DNA of 64,000 nucleotides from Aricia agestis. Taxonomy: Eukaryota; Arthropoda; Insecta; Lepidoptera; Lycaenidae. A program made the position numbers and the translations under genes. The notes under the pieces are model-generated. The model saw only the letters and a list, made by a program, of their open reading frames with translations. It was not told the DNA's origin and did no database searches. Shown piece after piece: positions 43,048 to 53,700 of the stretch (position 1 is the stretch's first letter; each line of letters starts with the position of its first letter). The stretch covers positions 414,501-478,500 of the forward strand of contig NC_056423.1 in NCBI RefSeq assembly GCF_905147365.1, in the 5' to 3' direction.

Positions 43048-43363
43048 TGGGAGAGCCATGCTTCGGCATGAATGGGCCGGCTCGACCGGATTAATACCAC
43101 GTTCCCACATAAAACCGGCGTGAAACAGCGCTTGCGCTGTGTTTTGCCGAGTGAGTGAGTTTACCGGAGGCCCAATCCTCTACCCTATTCCCTTTCCTAC
43201 CCTCCCCTATTCCCTTCCCTTCCCTACCCTCCCCTATTACCCTATTCCCTCTTAAAAAGCCGGCAACGCACATGCAGCTCTTCTTATGCTGCGAGTGTCC
43301 ATGGGCGACGGAAGTTGCTTTCCATCAGGTGACCCGTTTGCTCGTATGCCCCCTTATTTCATA
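43048..43363 (+). repeat. Dispersed repeat A, plus orientation
   Basis: Head 'acgtgggagagccatgcttc' through the (ccctacc)n middle to 'gcccccttatttcat'. It continues into the 31-bp hairpin where poly(A) is expected. Confidence 0.85.
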
Positions 43364-43443
43364 GTTTGGACTATGGACTGTTTTGTTAATAAAAGGGATA
43401 GTAAAAGGATGATTTTATTAACAAAACAGTCCATAGTCCAAAC
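43364..43443. repeat. Perfect 31-bp hairpin in the palindrome spacer
   Basis: 43364-43394 ('gtttggactatggactgttt'...) is exactly complementary to 43413-43443, with an 18-base loop. Confidence 0.92.
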
Positions 43444-43482
43444 CCTGTCACTGTCTTTCAAATGGCTTTTCCAATATGTTTT

Positions 43483-43625
43483 TTTTTATGAAATAAGTAA
43501 TAAATCCGGTAAACTCACTCACTCGGCAAAACACAGCGCAAGCGCTGTTTCACGCCGGTTTTATGTGGGAACGTGGTATTAATCCGGTCGAGCCGGCCCA
43601 TTCATGCCGAAGCATGGCTCTCCCA
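43483..43625 (-). repeat. Dispersed repeat A, minus, with internal deletion
   Basis: Poly(T), 'atgaaataag', then directly 'tccggtaaactcactcactc' and the head down to 'ggctctcccacgt'. The middle 200 bases are absent. Confidence 0.8.
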
Positions 43626-44252
43626 CGTATTAAAAGTTTTGTTTTCCTAGGCATAACGCTGGATTGTAAGTTACAATGGGGTCCACATATTGCGAAACTG
43701 GCAGATAAGCTTAGTTCTGCAGCATATGCTGTTAAAAAAATTCGTGAAATCACTGATGTAGAGACCGCGCGATTAGTTTACTTTAGCTACTTTCATAGCA
43801 TAATGTCTTACGGCATCCTCTTGTGGGGAAACGCGGCGGACATTAATACAATATTTGTGCTGCAGAAGCGAGCTATTCGTTCTATTTATAAGATGTCATC
43901 TTTTGAAACTCTAAGAGAAAAATTTAAAGAAATAAGAATTCTGACCGTCACATCTCAATACATTTTGGAAAATCTCTTATATGTTAGAAAGAACATAAAT
44001 ATTTTCAAAAAGAAAAGTGATAATCATAATGTAAACACTAGAAATAAGAACAAGTTAGCAATACCAATGTTCAGACTAGCCAAAATAAGCAAATCCTTTA
44101 AAGGCCAATGTATACGCCTATACAATAAAATCCCAGAAAATGTTCAAAATCTACCTTTAAACAATTTTAAAAAAGCAGTTAAAGAACGTTTGTGTGCTAA
44201 AGCGTATTATAAAGTCAATGATTTCATCGAGGACAGCACACTTTGGGAATAG
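43626..44252 (+). pseudogene. LINE ORF2 C-terminal part (jockey/CR1-like), right arm
   Basis: After the RT active site region, the thumb block reads KSFVFLGITLDCKLQWGPHI, 'LADKLSSAAYAVKKIREI' and 'YFSYFHSIMSYGILLWGNA', then 'VLQKRAIRSIYKM': the classical region following the YADD palm in jockey/CR1 LINEs. The frame is open to a stop at 44250-44252 and the apparent ATG 63 bases upstream is repeat A read antisense. The RT core and endonuclease are missing; repeat A now occupies the upstream junction. The 3' UTR follows. Confidence 0.85.
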
Positions 44253-44480
44253 GGTGGCTCCATGCAGGTTACTTTTCTTTTATTTTTGTTACATAGCTGT
44301 AAGCCATAACATTGTAATTTTCCATTTTTTTAGTAAAAGATGGCCCCGTGCGAGTTTCTTACGCCGGTTCTTCTCGCCGGGTAGTTCCCGAACCGGTGGT
44401 AGGCAACGTAGTTTCTTCGTTCGACTTTCAAAAAGTGTATCATGATACCCATTTTGAATAAAAAGATATTTTATTTTATT
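44253..44480 (+). repeat. LINE 3' UTR and tail
   Basis: 'gatggccccgtgcgagtttc', 'cgccggttcttctcgccggg', 'cgaaccggtggtaggcaac', then 'ttgaataaaaagatatttta' and TTTAT repeats. Complements the ORF2 end in the right arm. Confidence 0.8.
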
Positions 44481-44555
44481 TATATTTATTTATGTTAGAT
44501 AAAGACAACAATATAAGCATCACTATTTACTGGACGTGGAATTAGTACTTTCATA

Positions 44556-44822
44556 TACAGGGTGTAACAAAAACAAGTGATAATACTTTAGGGTGTGTAC
44601 GTGTTCCTTGTAGAGAGTTCACTGTGAAATTACCAGCGCTGAAAGACCAAATTTTTTTTTCACTTTTGTATGGGGAAACTCGTGACGCTCGGGCCCTTGC
44701 CCATACAAAAGTGAAAAAAAAATGTTCGTCTTTCAGAGCTGCTACTTTCACAGTAAACTCTCTACAAGGAACATGTACACACCCTAAAGTATTATCACTA
44801 GTTTTTGTTACACACTGTATAT
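44556..44822. mobile_element. Palindromic mariner-like MITE (family P), best-preserved copy
   Basis: TA|CAGGGTGTAACAAAAACAAG ... CTAGTTTTTGTTACACACTG|TA. Both arms contain 'tgataatactttagggtgtg' and the 'cactgtgaaa' block; centre 'cgtgacgctcgggcccttgc'. Confidence 0.85.
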
Positions 44823-45600
44823 TAAGAAATATAAAACAGAGTAAACAGGAATAATTTTACGTCTAGTAATTCTTGTTTCCTTGACATAAGGGTCCTATCA
44901 GAGGTATATCTCGGCATGTATACGATGGATTCCCACGAACGATATCAAAACCGGTTTAGCACTTCCAGGCATTAGCATATTGTAACATAGTGGCCATGGT
45001 CACCATAGTCCATACTATACGGTGATTGGCTTCAAACAAAAAGGCTTGAAAACAGGATACATAGATTGTACCTTGTTATATACCTAGACCAACTATCGAA
45101 ATATTCACTTCCTATCTTTCAAGTTTAGAAACGTGGCTTGGTTTATAAAATTGATGCTCCTTGTAAAGTCATGTATACAATATTTTATCAAAATCGATAT
45201 AGGAGTTTCGCATAATTTTAATTTTTAACCGACTTCCAAAAAACGAGGAGGTTATATGTTCGGCTGTGGATATTTTTTTTATTTTATAATATTAGGTATT
45301 ATATATTATAATAAAAAGACACAAAAACTTATACATAGTAAGAGTTGGTTGACTAACAGAGCACAATTGTTATTCAATGTTCAAAATAACATTCTTGCTG
45401 TACCTTCATATATAAAGTTTCTTTATAAATATTCATATTATATAGTTAGTGGCTGGTGCCCAGCGAAGCAAGTGGTTATAGGCTTGTTAAATAATAATAA
45501 TAACTATAACTGTACATTGTAATAATTGTATGTTCTGCCTGCTATCAAAAATTATATTAAATGGTGTCCGTACTTATGTTATCCATATTCCATATTAACG
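44823..45600. other. No gene seen
   Basis: 45227-45285 is a repeat fragment ('taaccgacttccaaaaaacg...ggctgtggatattttt') shared with 12972. The remainder is AT-rich; the 88-codon ORF at 45256 has no motif. Confidence 0.4.
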
Positions 45601-46003
45601 TGTTGCACTCCGGGAGTGCCGGCACAAGTGAAAACTTGATTATTAACGTTGTGCATTATTTTTTTAGCCCATTTTTTTTGAAAATCGATTTTTAAATAAT
45701 CGATTTTTTTAAATAATCGAAACCCTTACAATCGATTAATTTTTTAACCCATTTTTTATGAAAATCGATTTTAAAAAAATCGTTTTTTTAATTAATCGAA
45801 ACCCTTACAATCGATTAAAAAATATCGACAATCGAAAAAAAACAATCGATTGTTCGATTAATCGATTTCGATGTTACAACACTACTCTCCAACCGTCTTA
45901 CGGTTTTTCGATCAGCACGAGAATCTGACGCGAGTTTCACAGTTTTTACCCATCCCACAAAAGTGCTCAACGCCGCTAAAGAAGTTTTCACTTCAAAAAC
46001 ACA
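45601..46003. repeat. AATCGATT-rich repeat, copy 2
   Basis: 'gttgcactccgggagtgccgg' to 'gttttcacttcaaaaa', matching 408-745, with a duplicated 'ttttgaaaatcgatttt' segment. Confidence 0.82.
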
Positions 46004-46057
46004 AAATATATATCTACGTAATGTGTGCCCGTCTATTACGCCTAAGCTGGTGAACTT

Positions 46058-46795
46058 GGTGGGAGAGCCATGCTTCGGCACGAATGGGACGGCTCAACCG
46101 GAGAAATACCACGGGCTCACAGAATACCGGCGTCACACAGCGCTTGCACTGTGTTTCACCGAGTGAGTGAGTTTACCGGAGGCCCAATCCCCTACCCTTT
46201 TCCCTTCCCTATCCTCTCCTATTTCCTTCCCTACCCTCCCATATTGCCTTTCCTACCTTCCCCTATTACCCTATTCTCTCTTAAAAGGCCGGCAACGCAC
46301 CTGAAGCTCTTCTGATGCTGCGAGTGTCCATGGGTGATGGAAGTTTTATACGTGGGAGAGCCATGCTTCGGCACGAATGGGCCGGCTCGACCGGAGAAAT
46401 ACCACGTTCTCACAGAAGTTTTATACGTGGGAGAGCCATGCTTCGGCACGAATAGGCCGGCTCGACCGGAGAAATACCACGTTCTCACAGAAAACCTGAA
46501 ACAGCGCTTGCGCTGTGTTTCGGCGAGTGAGTGAGTTTACCGGAGGCCCAATCCCCTATCCCATTCCCTTCCCTACCCTCCCCTACCCTCCCCTACCCTC
46601 CCCTATTACCCTATTCCCTCTTAAAAGGCCGGCAACGCACTTGCAGCTCTTCTGATGCTGTAAGTGTCCATGGGCGACGGAAGTTGCTTTCCATCAGGTT
46701 ACCCGTTTGCTCGTTTGCTCCCTTATTTCATAAAAAAAAAAGTTGCTTTCCATCAGGTGACCCGTTTTCTCGTTTGCCCCCTTATTTCATAAAAA
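46058..46795 (+). repeat. Cluster of repeat A copies with duplicated heads
   Basis: First copy 46058-46345. Then the head 'tttatacgtgggagagccat...ttctcacagaag' occurs twice in tandem (about 46346-46420 and 46421-46495, 75-bp unit), followed by a body to 46740 and an extra tail unit 46741-46795 ('agttgctttccatcaggtga'). Confidence 0.85.
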
Positions 46796-47117
46796 AGAAC
46801 AGATCTGTATAATATTTGGTCTGGAGACACTTTGAGTCCCGGGAAAGGACAAACCATAACTAGTTCTTATTCCGGTTAAATGTAGACTTCCCGTGATAAA
46901 CTAATTTCAGTGCAATGAACCGGAAACCGACTAGTAAGACATTCATTATTAATTATTATTTTTCTAAAATGAATATGCTGCTTAAAATACATAGCTACTA
47001 ATACAGAAATGCTAATAAATTAAAATTTATTTGGGACAGGTTATGTTCTAATACATTTTAATATTTCAAAAGATAAATACAATAAACAATAACAAAATTC
47101 ACAAAGATTTTACTTTA
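46796..47117. other. Decayed Helitron piece, otherwise nothing
   Basis: 46820-46936 contains 'ctttgagtcccgggaaagga' and 'ccgtgataaacta' from family 1. Confidence 0.45.
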
Positions 47118-47600
47118 AGAGGAGTCCACACCGCCCTTTTTTCCATACAAACGTTGTCCCGTGTTTCCTCCCTGGATAATGCTAGTAAAGTTATAATTTT
47201 TTTCCTGAATATCTACGGCCACTAATACAATGTCCCTATGTTTTCTTTTTTTTTTTCATAATTTAATTATTAAATAAGATATGAACGTTCGAAAACCCCA
47301 AAAAAATGGCCAGATTTTCCGCTGTATTCAAACGTCCAGAAAACAGATTATAGCTAGATTATACAAAAAAACAAAACATAGGAACACAGCTCAAGCCTTT
47401 CTTTAATCTTTAGTGAAAAAAGTACTTAAATCGGTTAAGTTTTGGAGAAGGAATCAGGGGACAGCGAATCGTTGATTTTCTGCAGTTGTCTCTATCGTTT
47501 TCTGCGGTATAGGCTTGAGTTAAGGGAGACAGCTATAGATATTACACGTACTTTTTTTTCATTTCTCTAGCCCCTGGTGTATCCTCTTAAGTATAATTCG
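47118..47600. mobile_element. TTAA-type element U, copy 2, both ends present
   Basis: Left TTTAAGAGGAGTCCACACC, right 'tggtgtatcctcttaag': TTAA followed by inverted GAGGA. Otherwise collinear with 37643-38113. Confidence 0.75.
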
Positions 47601-47752
47601 AGAAAAGGATGGTACGGCCGTGGCGCTTTTTTGCTCGACTTGGCGGGGACTTCTGTGCCCCCAGATAAAATTATTTTTACAGATTTTGGTGGCGGAACCC
47701 TTTAGAAATGACATTTTGACGAAACCCAAAAAAATTGTCTTAATAAATAAAT

Positions 47753-47896
47753 TGTCTCTATGCAGGCAGAGTACACAGAATGCTGGTGTCTGATTCTATT
47801 TGTCTCTATGCAGGCAGAGTAGACAGAATGCAGGTGTTTGATTCTATTTGTCTCTATGCAGGCAGAGTAGACAGAATGCAGGTGTCTGATTCTATT
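47753..47896. repeat. 48-bp tandem repeat, 3 copies
   Basis: Unit 'tgtctctatgcaggcagagt' + 'agacagaatgcaggtgtctgattctatt'. Being 16 codons long it keeps a minus-strand frame open (HSVYSACIET repeats). Confidence 0.9.
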
Positions 47897-47899
47897 TCT

Positions 47900-48082
47900 A
47901 CAGGATGTAACAAAACTAGGTGATAATATTCGAGGGTGTATACGTGTTCCTCGTAGAGAGTTCACTGTGAAAGTGGAAAAAAAAGATTGGTCCTTGGGCG
48001 CTGCTACTTTCACGGTGAACTCTCTACAAGAAACACATACACACCCTAAAGTATTATCACTTAGTTTTGTTATACCCTCTAT
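47900..48082. mobile_element. Palindromic mariner-like MITE (family P), short form
   Basis: 'tacaggatgtaacaaaacta' to 'agttttgttataccctcta', TA borders; the centre is deleted. Confidence 0.75.
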
Positions 48083-48239
48083 AAACAATATTTACGAGAA
48101 TATCGCTCGCGGAAAAGGATTTTGGAGCTCCAGGCTTTGTGAGTAGACTTTGAGAAGGACTGGCTTAGAAGATATACAATTTCACGTGTTACCTCTCAGA
48201 TATGACCTCAATCCTAATGTATCCCTATAATATAATTCG

Positions 48240-48460
48240 CGGGCTTCAAGCCAGAAGGGCGTATAAAAAATGACTTTTTTTAATAAGAAGAAAAATAGAT
48301 CTCTACAACTGATAACATGTGTCTATGAAATAATGATCTTTCGTATTTTAACTATTCCAAAACTTCCAATATTGCACTTATGTACAACTATTTTCTTCTT
48401 AAAAAAACCATTTTCTTCTTAAAAAAGACTTTTTTATACGCCCTTCTGCCTTGAATCCCG
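48240..48460. mobile_element. MITE, 221 bp, about 32-bp inverted ends
   Basis: CGGGCTTCAAGCCAGAAGGG + 'cgtataaaaaa' left; the complement 'tttttatacgcccttctg' and 'ccttgaatcccg' right. Confidence 0.8.
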
Positions 48461-48695
48461 TGATATGATCCCATGTGTGACCCCATGTCCAAACCAATAA
48501 GGTCTCATTCTTCACAAATCACGGGCAATCAGAGACGATTAGGTCCAATCAAACTATTTGCTATCAAAAGAGTATTTTCGGCAACGCAGATTGTCTTCAT
48601 TGTTACTATCTGTAAAGTAGACCTATTACATAAGGTGTCTTAGATACTAATATTTACTTGTAGACTTGTATAATAATATTATTAAGTAAAATTAT

Positions 48696-49064
48696 ATAAT
48701 AATAATAATACCCCCCACACCGATTTCGGTGGCCGCCGGCCGGTTTCATTGAAAACAGGCTGGTACGCAGGAGTAATTTTATAGTGCCCGAGTGTGTGCG
48801 CAGTACACAAGAGCACTCTCTATTCCTTTACTCTCATAACCCAGTGAGACGGAAGACCGACACGACTGGCGAGAGATCAGGCGCAGGACTGACTTTTTAC
48901 ATGCCCTTCCGACGCATGGACCTTACTTGTCAGACAATCAGGTGATCAGCCTGCACTGTCCTAACCAAACTTGGAAATAACATGTTTCCAACGCAACGCG
49001 GGAATCGAACCCACGACCTCCGAGTCAAGAGCCACGCTCTTAACCACTGGACCACGGAGGCGTA
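48696..49064 (-). mobile_element. tRNA-derived SINE, full length, 15-bp target duplication
   Basis: ATTAAGTAAAATTAT at 48681-48695 and 49065-49079 flanks it perfectly. On the minus strand it starts with a tRNA-like head: A box 'tggtccagtgg', B box 'ggttcgattcc', then a tRNA-unrelated body and a (TAT)n-type tail. Not a functional tRNA: no clean acceptor stem or CCA site. Confidence 0.88.
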
Positions 49065-49079
49065 ATTAAGTAAAATTAT

Positions 49080-50340
49080 GCAAATAAAATTTAAGCGGAA
49101 GCATGTCTGTTTGTCTGTTGCCTTTTCACACTTAAGCCGTTGTTTTAATGAGTTAAGGAAATACTTTATCTCTGGAACGGAACATTTTCATTTCGAAGAA
49201 ATGTAGAGTTCCAGTGCGTAAACTAAATATATCGGCGTAAAATTACAGTCTTGTATTATAAATTATAATAAAATAGTAAAATATTTAAACGATATTTACT
49301 ACATTGACATAAAATATGCCAACTTTGCATATTTGTATAGCGGCGGCAAGCAGTGCATATTCTTGCGACACAATTTAAAAAGTTACACAATACTGCAACC
49401 AGCCGTTTTAATATGTTTATAATTTGTGGTTAAATAAAAAATACATTTTAACGACATCTGTAATGGAATACTTAATGATTTTATTTTTGGAATAACAATA
49501 ACAAGGATTGGAAAATTTTATCCATTTCATAAAGGAGATGGCTCACTCTCCATAAAAATCCGCAGGTACAAAATGTCCACTTTGAGTGTTTTAATATTAA
49601 ATTAATATAATTTGAGATACCAAATGTCACATGTCGAATGAAATGTGAAGTTGGAAACATCAATTTTGTAAATTTTCTATAGAACCATTCAATCTGAAAA
49701 GTCAACAAGGTGAATTGGCAGAAATTACTGTGGAGGAACTTATTTCAAAACATTGTATTTAACTATATGGCCGATTTGTGAGATTTTTGAACTGAAGTTT
49801 ATCTATTCACAAGCGCTTTTGAGTAGATAATGTCAAAATATTGACCAATAAACAACGCTGTAGAATTGCCTTTGTAGGTGCATAGTACTTTAAAGTGTCG
49901 ACAGTACAATGATTAAAAATTAAAATACCTCTATATCGTAATTATTAAAACAACAGTTTTCTTTTTTTTTCATCATCATGATTAGGTATATTATTGTCTG
50001 AAGTTTTCTTTAACGATTAACAGGTAAAATATTGTTTTATAACAAAAAGTGTCGCGCTCAGAAACTATTACGAATTACTAAATTGTAATTAAATGAATGC
50101 CAAAATCTTCATTTAATTATAATATTTACAAAATAACCGAAACTGTGTGTTGTCTTCATTTAACGATCTCATCGTCCAGTGCTATTAAAAAACGAATAAA
50201 ACAAACGCATCACTTTCGTCGAATGCATTTCGATGCAAGTTGTCTACCAAAGAAGACATGAACTGAGTTTTAGGAACTACAAAAAATATGCTTCAAAATT
50301 AAAATAAATATGCTGTTTTTCTAAATACTACTCAAAATAT
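49080..50340. other. No gene seen; likely upstream region of the Tret1-like gene
   Basis: 49100-49245 is a decayed Helitron-like stretch ('gcggaagcatgtctgtttgt'). The rest is AT-rich, non-repetitive as far as I can tell, and precedes the transporter's first exon. Confidence 0.45.
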
Positions 50341-50605
50341 TGTAAAATATGCATAAAAATAGTGAAAAGGACTTTTAAAATAAGAAAAGTGTTAAAATTT
50401 TTGGACTCAAATTATTGACTTTTAAATAAGTATAATTTTTTATTTGTATTGCAAAGACAAAAGTGATATTATTATAAAATATGCATGAAATAAAGTGAAA
50501 AAGGACATTTAAAATAAGAAAAGTGTTAACATTTTTGGACTCAAATTATTGACTTTTAAATAAGTATAATTTTTTATTTCTATTGCAAAGACAAAAGTGA
50601 TATTG
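50341..50605. repeat. Tandem duplication (about 133 bp x 2) just upstream of Tret1-like start
   Basis: Two adjacent copies (about 50341-50472 and 50473-50605) share the succession 'aaaatatgcat', 'taaaataagaaaagtgtta', 'ttggactcaaattattgac' and 'attgcaaagacaaaagtgatatt', with a handful of differences. They end about 90 bases before the ATG of exon 1, so they lie in the promoter or 5' UTR. Confidence 0.85.
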
Positions 50606-50691
50606 TGGCTTTGATCAAGACGAAGCATTTATATTACTATAAGTGTACATATTAAGTGTAAATACTACTAGTTTATTATAATTATAATAAG

Positions 50692-50748
50692 ATGACAAAC
50701 GATATTTCAAGGGAACCCATCAGTAGAACTCGAGTTGTATTATCACAG
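50692..50748 (+). CDS. Tret1-like exon 1 (first coding exon, 19 codons)
   Basis: An ATG opens 19 codons ending ...RTRVVLSQ at a good donor (CAG|gtatgt). It is phase 0 and joins in frame to VLACLALDV of the exon at 58688, giving 'LSQ-VLACLAL', which fits the short cytoplasmic N-terminus ending in Q-V-L-A seen in Tret1-like proteins. It is too short to be found by ORF length alone. A 133-bp tandem duplication ends about 90 bases upstream. An alternative or additional 5' exon cannot be excluded. Confidence 0.6.
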
Positions 50749-53700
50749 GTATGTATTATTATTATTATTATTATAATTGCATTGCATAATATATCGCAAT
50801 AACATATTCTTGGAAATTCCGGTACCTACTAGTTTCAATTCATTTTGATACTGAAGAGAAAAACTTATAACACCCCTCTTATTTGTCGGGGGTTAAAAAT
50901 ATGAAAAGAAACCAAATCGCGCAATTGCATTCTAGATGACCCAATGCGGAGAACTGAGAAACTCATAATTTTAATTTTTATCTCGTTTGCAGAGATATTT
51001 AAGTACTTAATGTTTAATCTTTAATTTAATGAAGATTTTGGCATAAATTTTGTATACATTTTCTGTCAATCTCTCCGCATAAATACGTTTTCCAAATTTG
51101 ATTTCCGTATTCGGAAATCCGAATGCATGGAATCAGTAGAAAATACATTAACACACGTTCGTTTTTCTCCGTACGGAACGAATTCTGCACGTCGCACACT
51201 ACACCTTTCAATGGTAAGCCGTGCGTTCGCGCGAGAAAAAAAAGTTAACGTTTGCGCTAGTCTCACGGAATTCCGAATACGGAAAATGAATTCGGAAATC
51301 GAATACGGAAAACGTGCATTTGCGGCTAGCCTCCCCGAGACATCTTCTCGGAGTGTAACCGTGAAAGTTTCGGCTAAGGTTCAGAAATCTACCCCAAATT
51401 TTTGGTGCTCACATGGGTTGAGGAAGGATGTTTTGGGTCAGAAAAACCTCCTCGTGCCACTTCCACTCCCGGAATGAAATTTAATATATACAAATTTATA
51501 TTTGAAATTTTCGTAATCTTGTTCGATATAAGGTCATCTGTTTTCTGGTGTTTATGTGTTACTTACTAGGGAGTGCCTCCGTACCTACCGAAGCGGGGGG
51601 CGATAGGGGCGCAGTCCCCCCGAAAGGGGGGTTCGGGGGACACAGTCCCCGGGCCACAAAAACAAAAGCAAACACAATCCAGAAAGTCCAAAAGTTGGTA
51701 AGGTTAGGTTAGAACTTAGACCACAACCCAGAGGAAGCCGAGTGAGCGCAGCGAGCGTGCTGCGGCAGCAGCCGGCGACCGTCATCAAATAAAAGGGGGG
51801 CTCGGGGTGCGGGCACCCTCCCGACAAAACAAAAACAAACACAATACAGAAAGTCCAAAAGTAGGTTTCGTTAGAACTGTGACTGTGCTGCGGCAGCAGC
51901 CGGCGACCGTCACAAAACACACCTCAGAATTCCGAAAATTTCAAAGGTGACTTCAAAACTGGGGGTTTCTCAGTGTGGATTTGGTACGGGGGGGGGGGGT
52001 GTTTACCCCTCCTCCCCACTCCCCCCTCACCTCCGCTCCCCATCAATCTTGGTGTAGGTTTCCGAACCTTTATCAAAGTTTCTGTTGTTTATAGTTAATC
52101 AATGTACATAAATTAACGATTTTTCTAAAGAAATTTCCATTGGAAACCACTATACTTATTACCATAAAACTGATATCCGCTTCAAGATCTTTCCGACATT
52201 ATAAATCTTATCTTGAACCTGTCCACTATACTGAGTAGATAAGACACATAAAAGTAACTCGAGACATAGATGACGAATAAAACAGAACCGACAGTTAATA
52301 TAATCTGTTCGTTGTGTAAAGATGACTTTCCGATCTTAGCCGCGAACGACCGCGACCTATAAAAATTCAAATGCTACTTTATGACATAAGATAATATAAG
52401 TTTCATTGTTGTATGGGAGTGGGCTACTTCCAGTTCAGAATAAATACTTTTAAAATATCGTTTGGTCTGTTTGCAAAAGCGGGCCAATTTCGGCCTCGCG
52501 CCTTTTTTGATTTTGATTTTTGAAGCACCTGTGAACTTCTGTCAAAAAACATCGGAATCTATGCTCAAAGGGGTATGAACTATGAATATTTTTATGTGGA
52601 GCCTGGCCGACCTACTTTCCGCCATTGTGGTTTTCCGCGTTCACGAATATTTTTTCAAAAATGGGTAGCTAACATCAATACAAACAAAAAGTAATCTTGG
52701 ACAAAACCACGTAAAGAGTCACATTTCGAAGATATGAGCATTGAGCTGCCAAAGTTTTACCAATTGATATTGCAACTTTGGCAGCTCAAATCTTGAGAAA
52801 GAAAAAAATCTTCGTGAACGCGAAAAAACATAATAGTGGACAGTAGGTCGGCCAAAATCTTCATACCCCTTTATTATAATTGGGGTTTTGAAATAAAATT
52901 TAACCTGGCCTTGTCTAAAGCCGTGTTTTGTTGCTGACAGCAATTTAGTCATTATAATTATGTTAAGTTGAATCCTAAAAAAGTTTCATTGGCGAGGCGT
53001 CGAACTTTGAAAATCAAACCGGTTCAAAAACATTTTTTATGTTAATTATTTTACCAGATCGTTTATTTTAATGACAGCAATTAATAAACTTCTTAGAAAC
53101 TTTCTGTTTCTTAACTTATTCATTGTAGCTTGTAGGCGTACATTCCATAGATAACAAACTTCTACTTTAACTTTATATTCCGAAGATACAGTTAAGGAAA
53201 TTATGTAACTCCGAAGGTTAAAAAAACAAACATAACATTATGCAATCAATAACTATAAAACTTGTCAAATTCCTTATAGGAAGAAGATAATTATGTCGAG
53301 CAAGTAGGTAGAATAACTCGTACAAAAGACTTATCCGGTGTCTCTGATTTGATCTTCATCACCAGCCGATTCTTGTTCGGAATTCATTAGCTCAGCGTCA
53401 CAATCATCATCTTCTTCAGTCAGTGCTCGTAAAATATACTTTTTTCGACAACCGAGACTGTTTTTAGCAAAACTTATAGCAAAAAATAATGTTTCATCAA
53501 GTTAAACACCAAATTAAACATATAAATAAATAAAAACGTGCTGTACTACTTACTATAAGTGTAACAGAATTGGTGACAGACATAGAACTGAATATTTGAC
53601 AGGAATTAAAGCAGCAACGTCTTATTTGCAGTCACTGAGAAATGACAGACATAGAACTGAATATTTGACAGGAATTAAAGCAGCAACGTCTTATTTGCAG

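Larger units (their letters stand above)
42524..44149. repeat. Perfect inverted repeat, two 645-bp arms
   Basis: Left arm 42524-43168, right arm 43505-44149: position x pairs with 86673-x at every point I checked, without gaps. Each arm holds a LINE ORF2 end joined to the head of repeat A. The 336-base spacer holds the rest of one repeat A copy, a 31-bp hairpin and a truncated repeat A tail. Confidence 0.9.

Noticed and set aside
45815..46081. Minus ORF repeated also at 560-790
   Set aside because: Antisense reading of the AATCGATT-rich repeat; the shared protein reflects repeat copies, not a gene family.
48990..49064. Possible tRNA gene on the minus strand
   Set aside because: A and B boxes are present, but the sequence continues into a SINE body with a 15-bp target duplication; no proper tRNA 3' end.
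51127..51477. 116-codon ORF in intron 1
   Set aside because: It runs through both arms of a fold-back element; no motif and no splice support.
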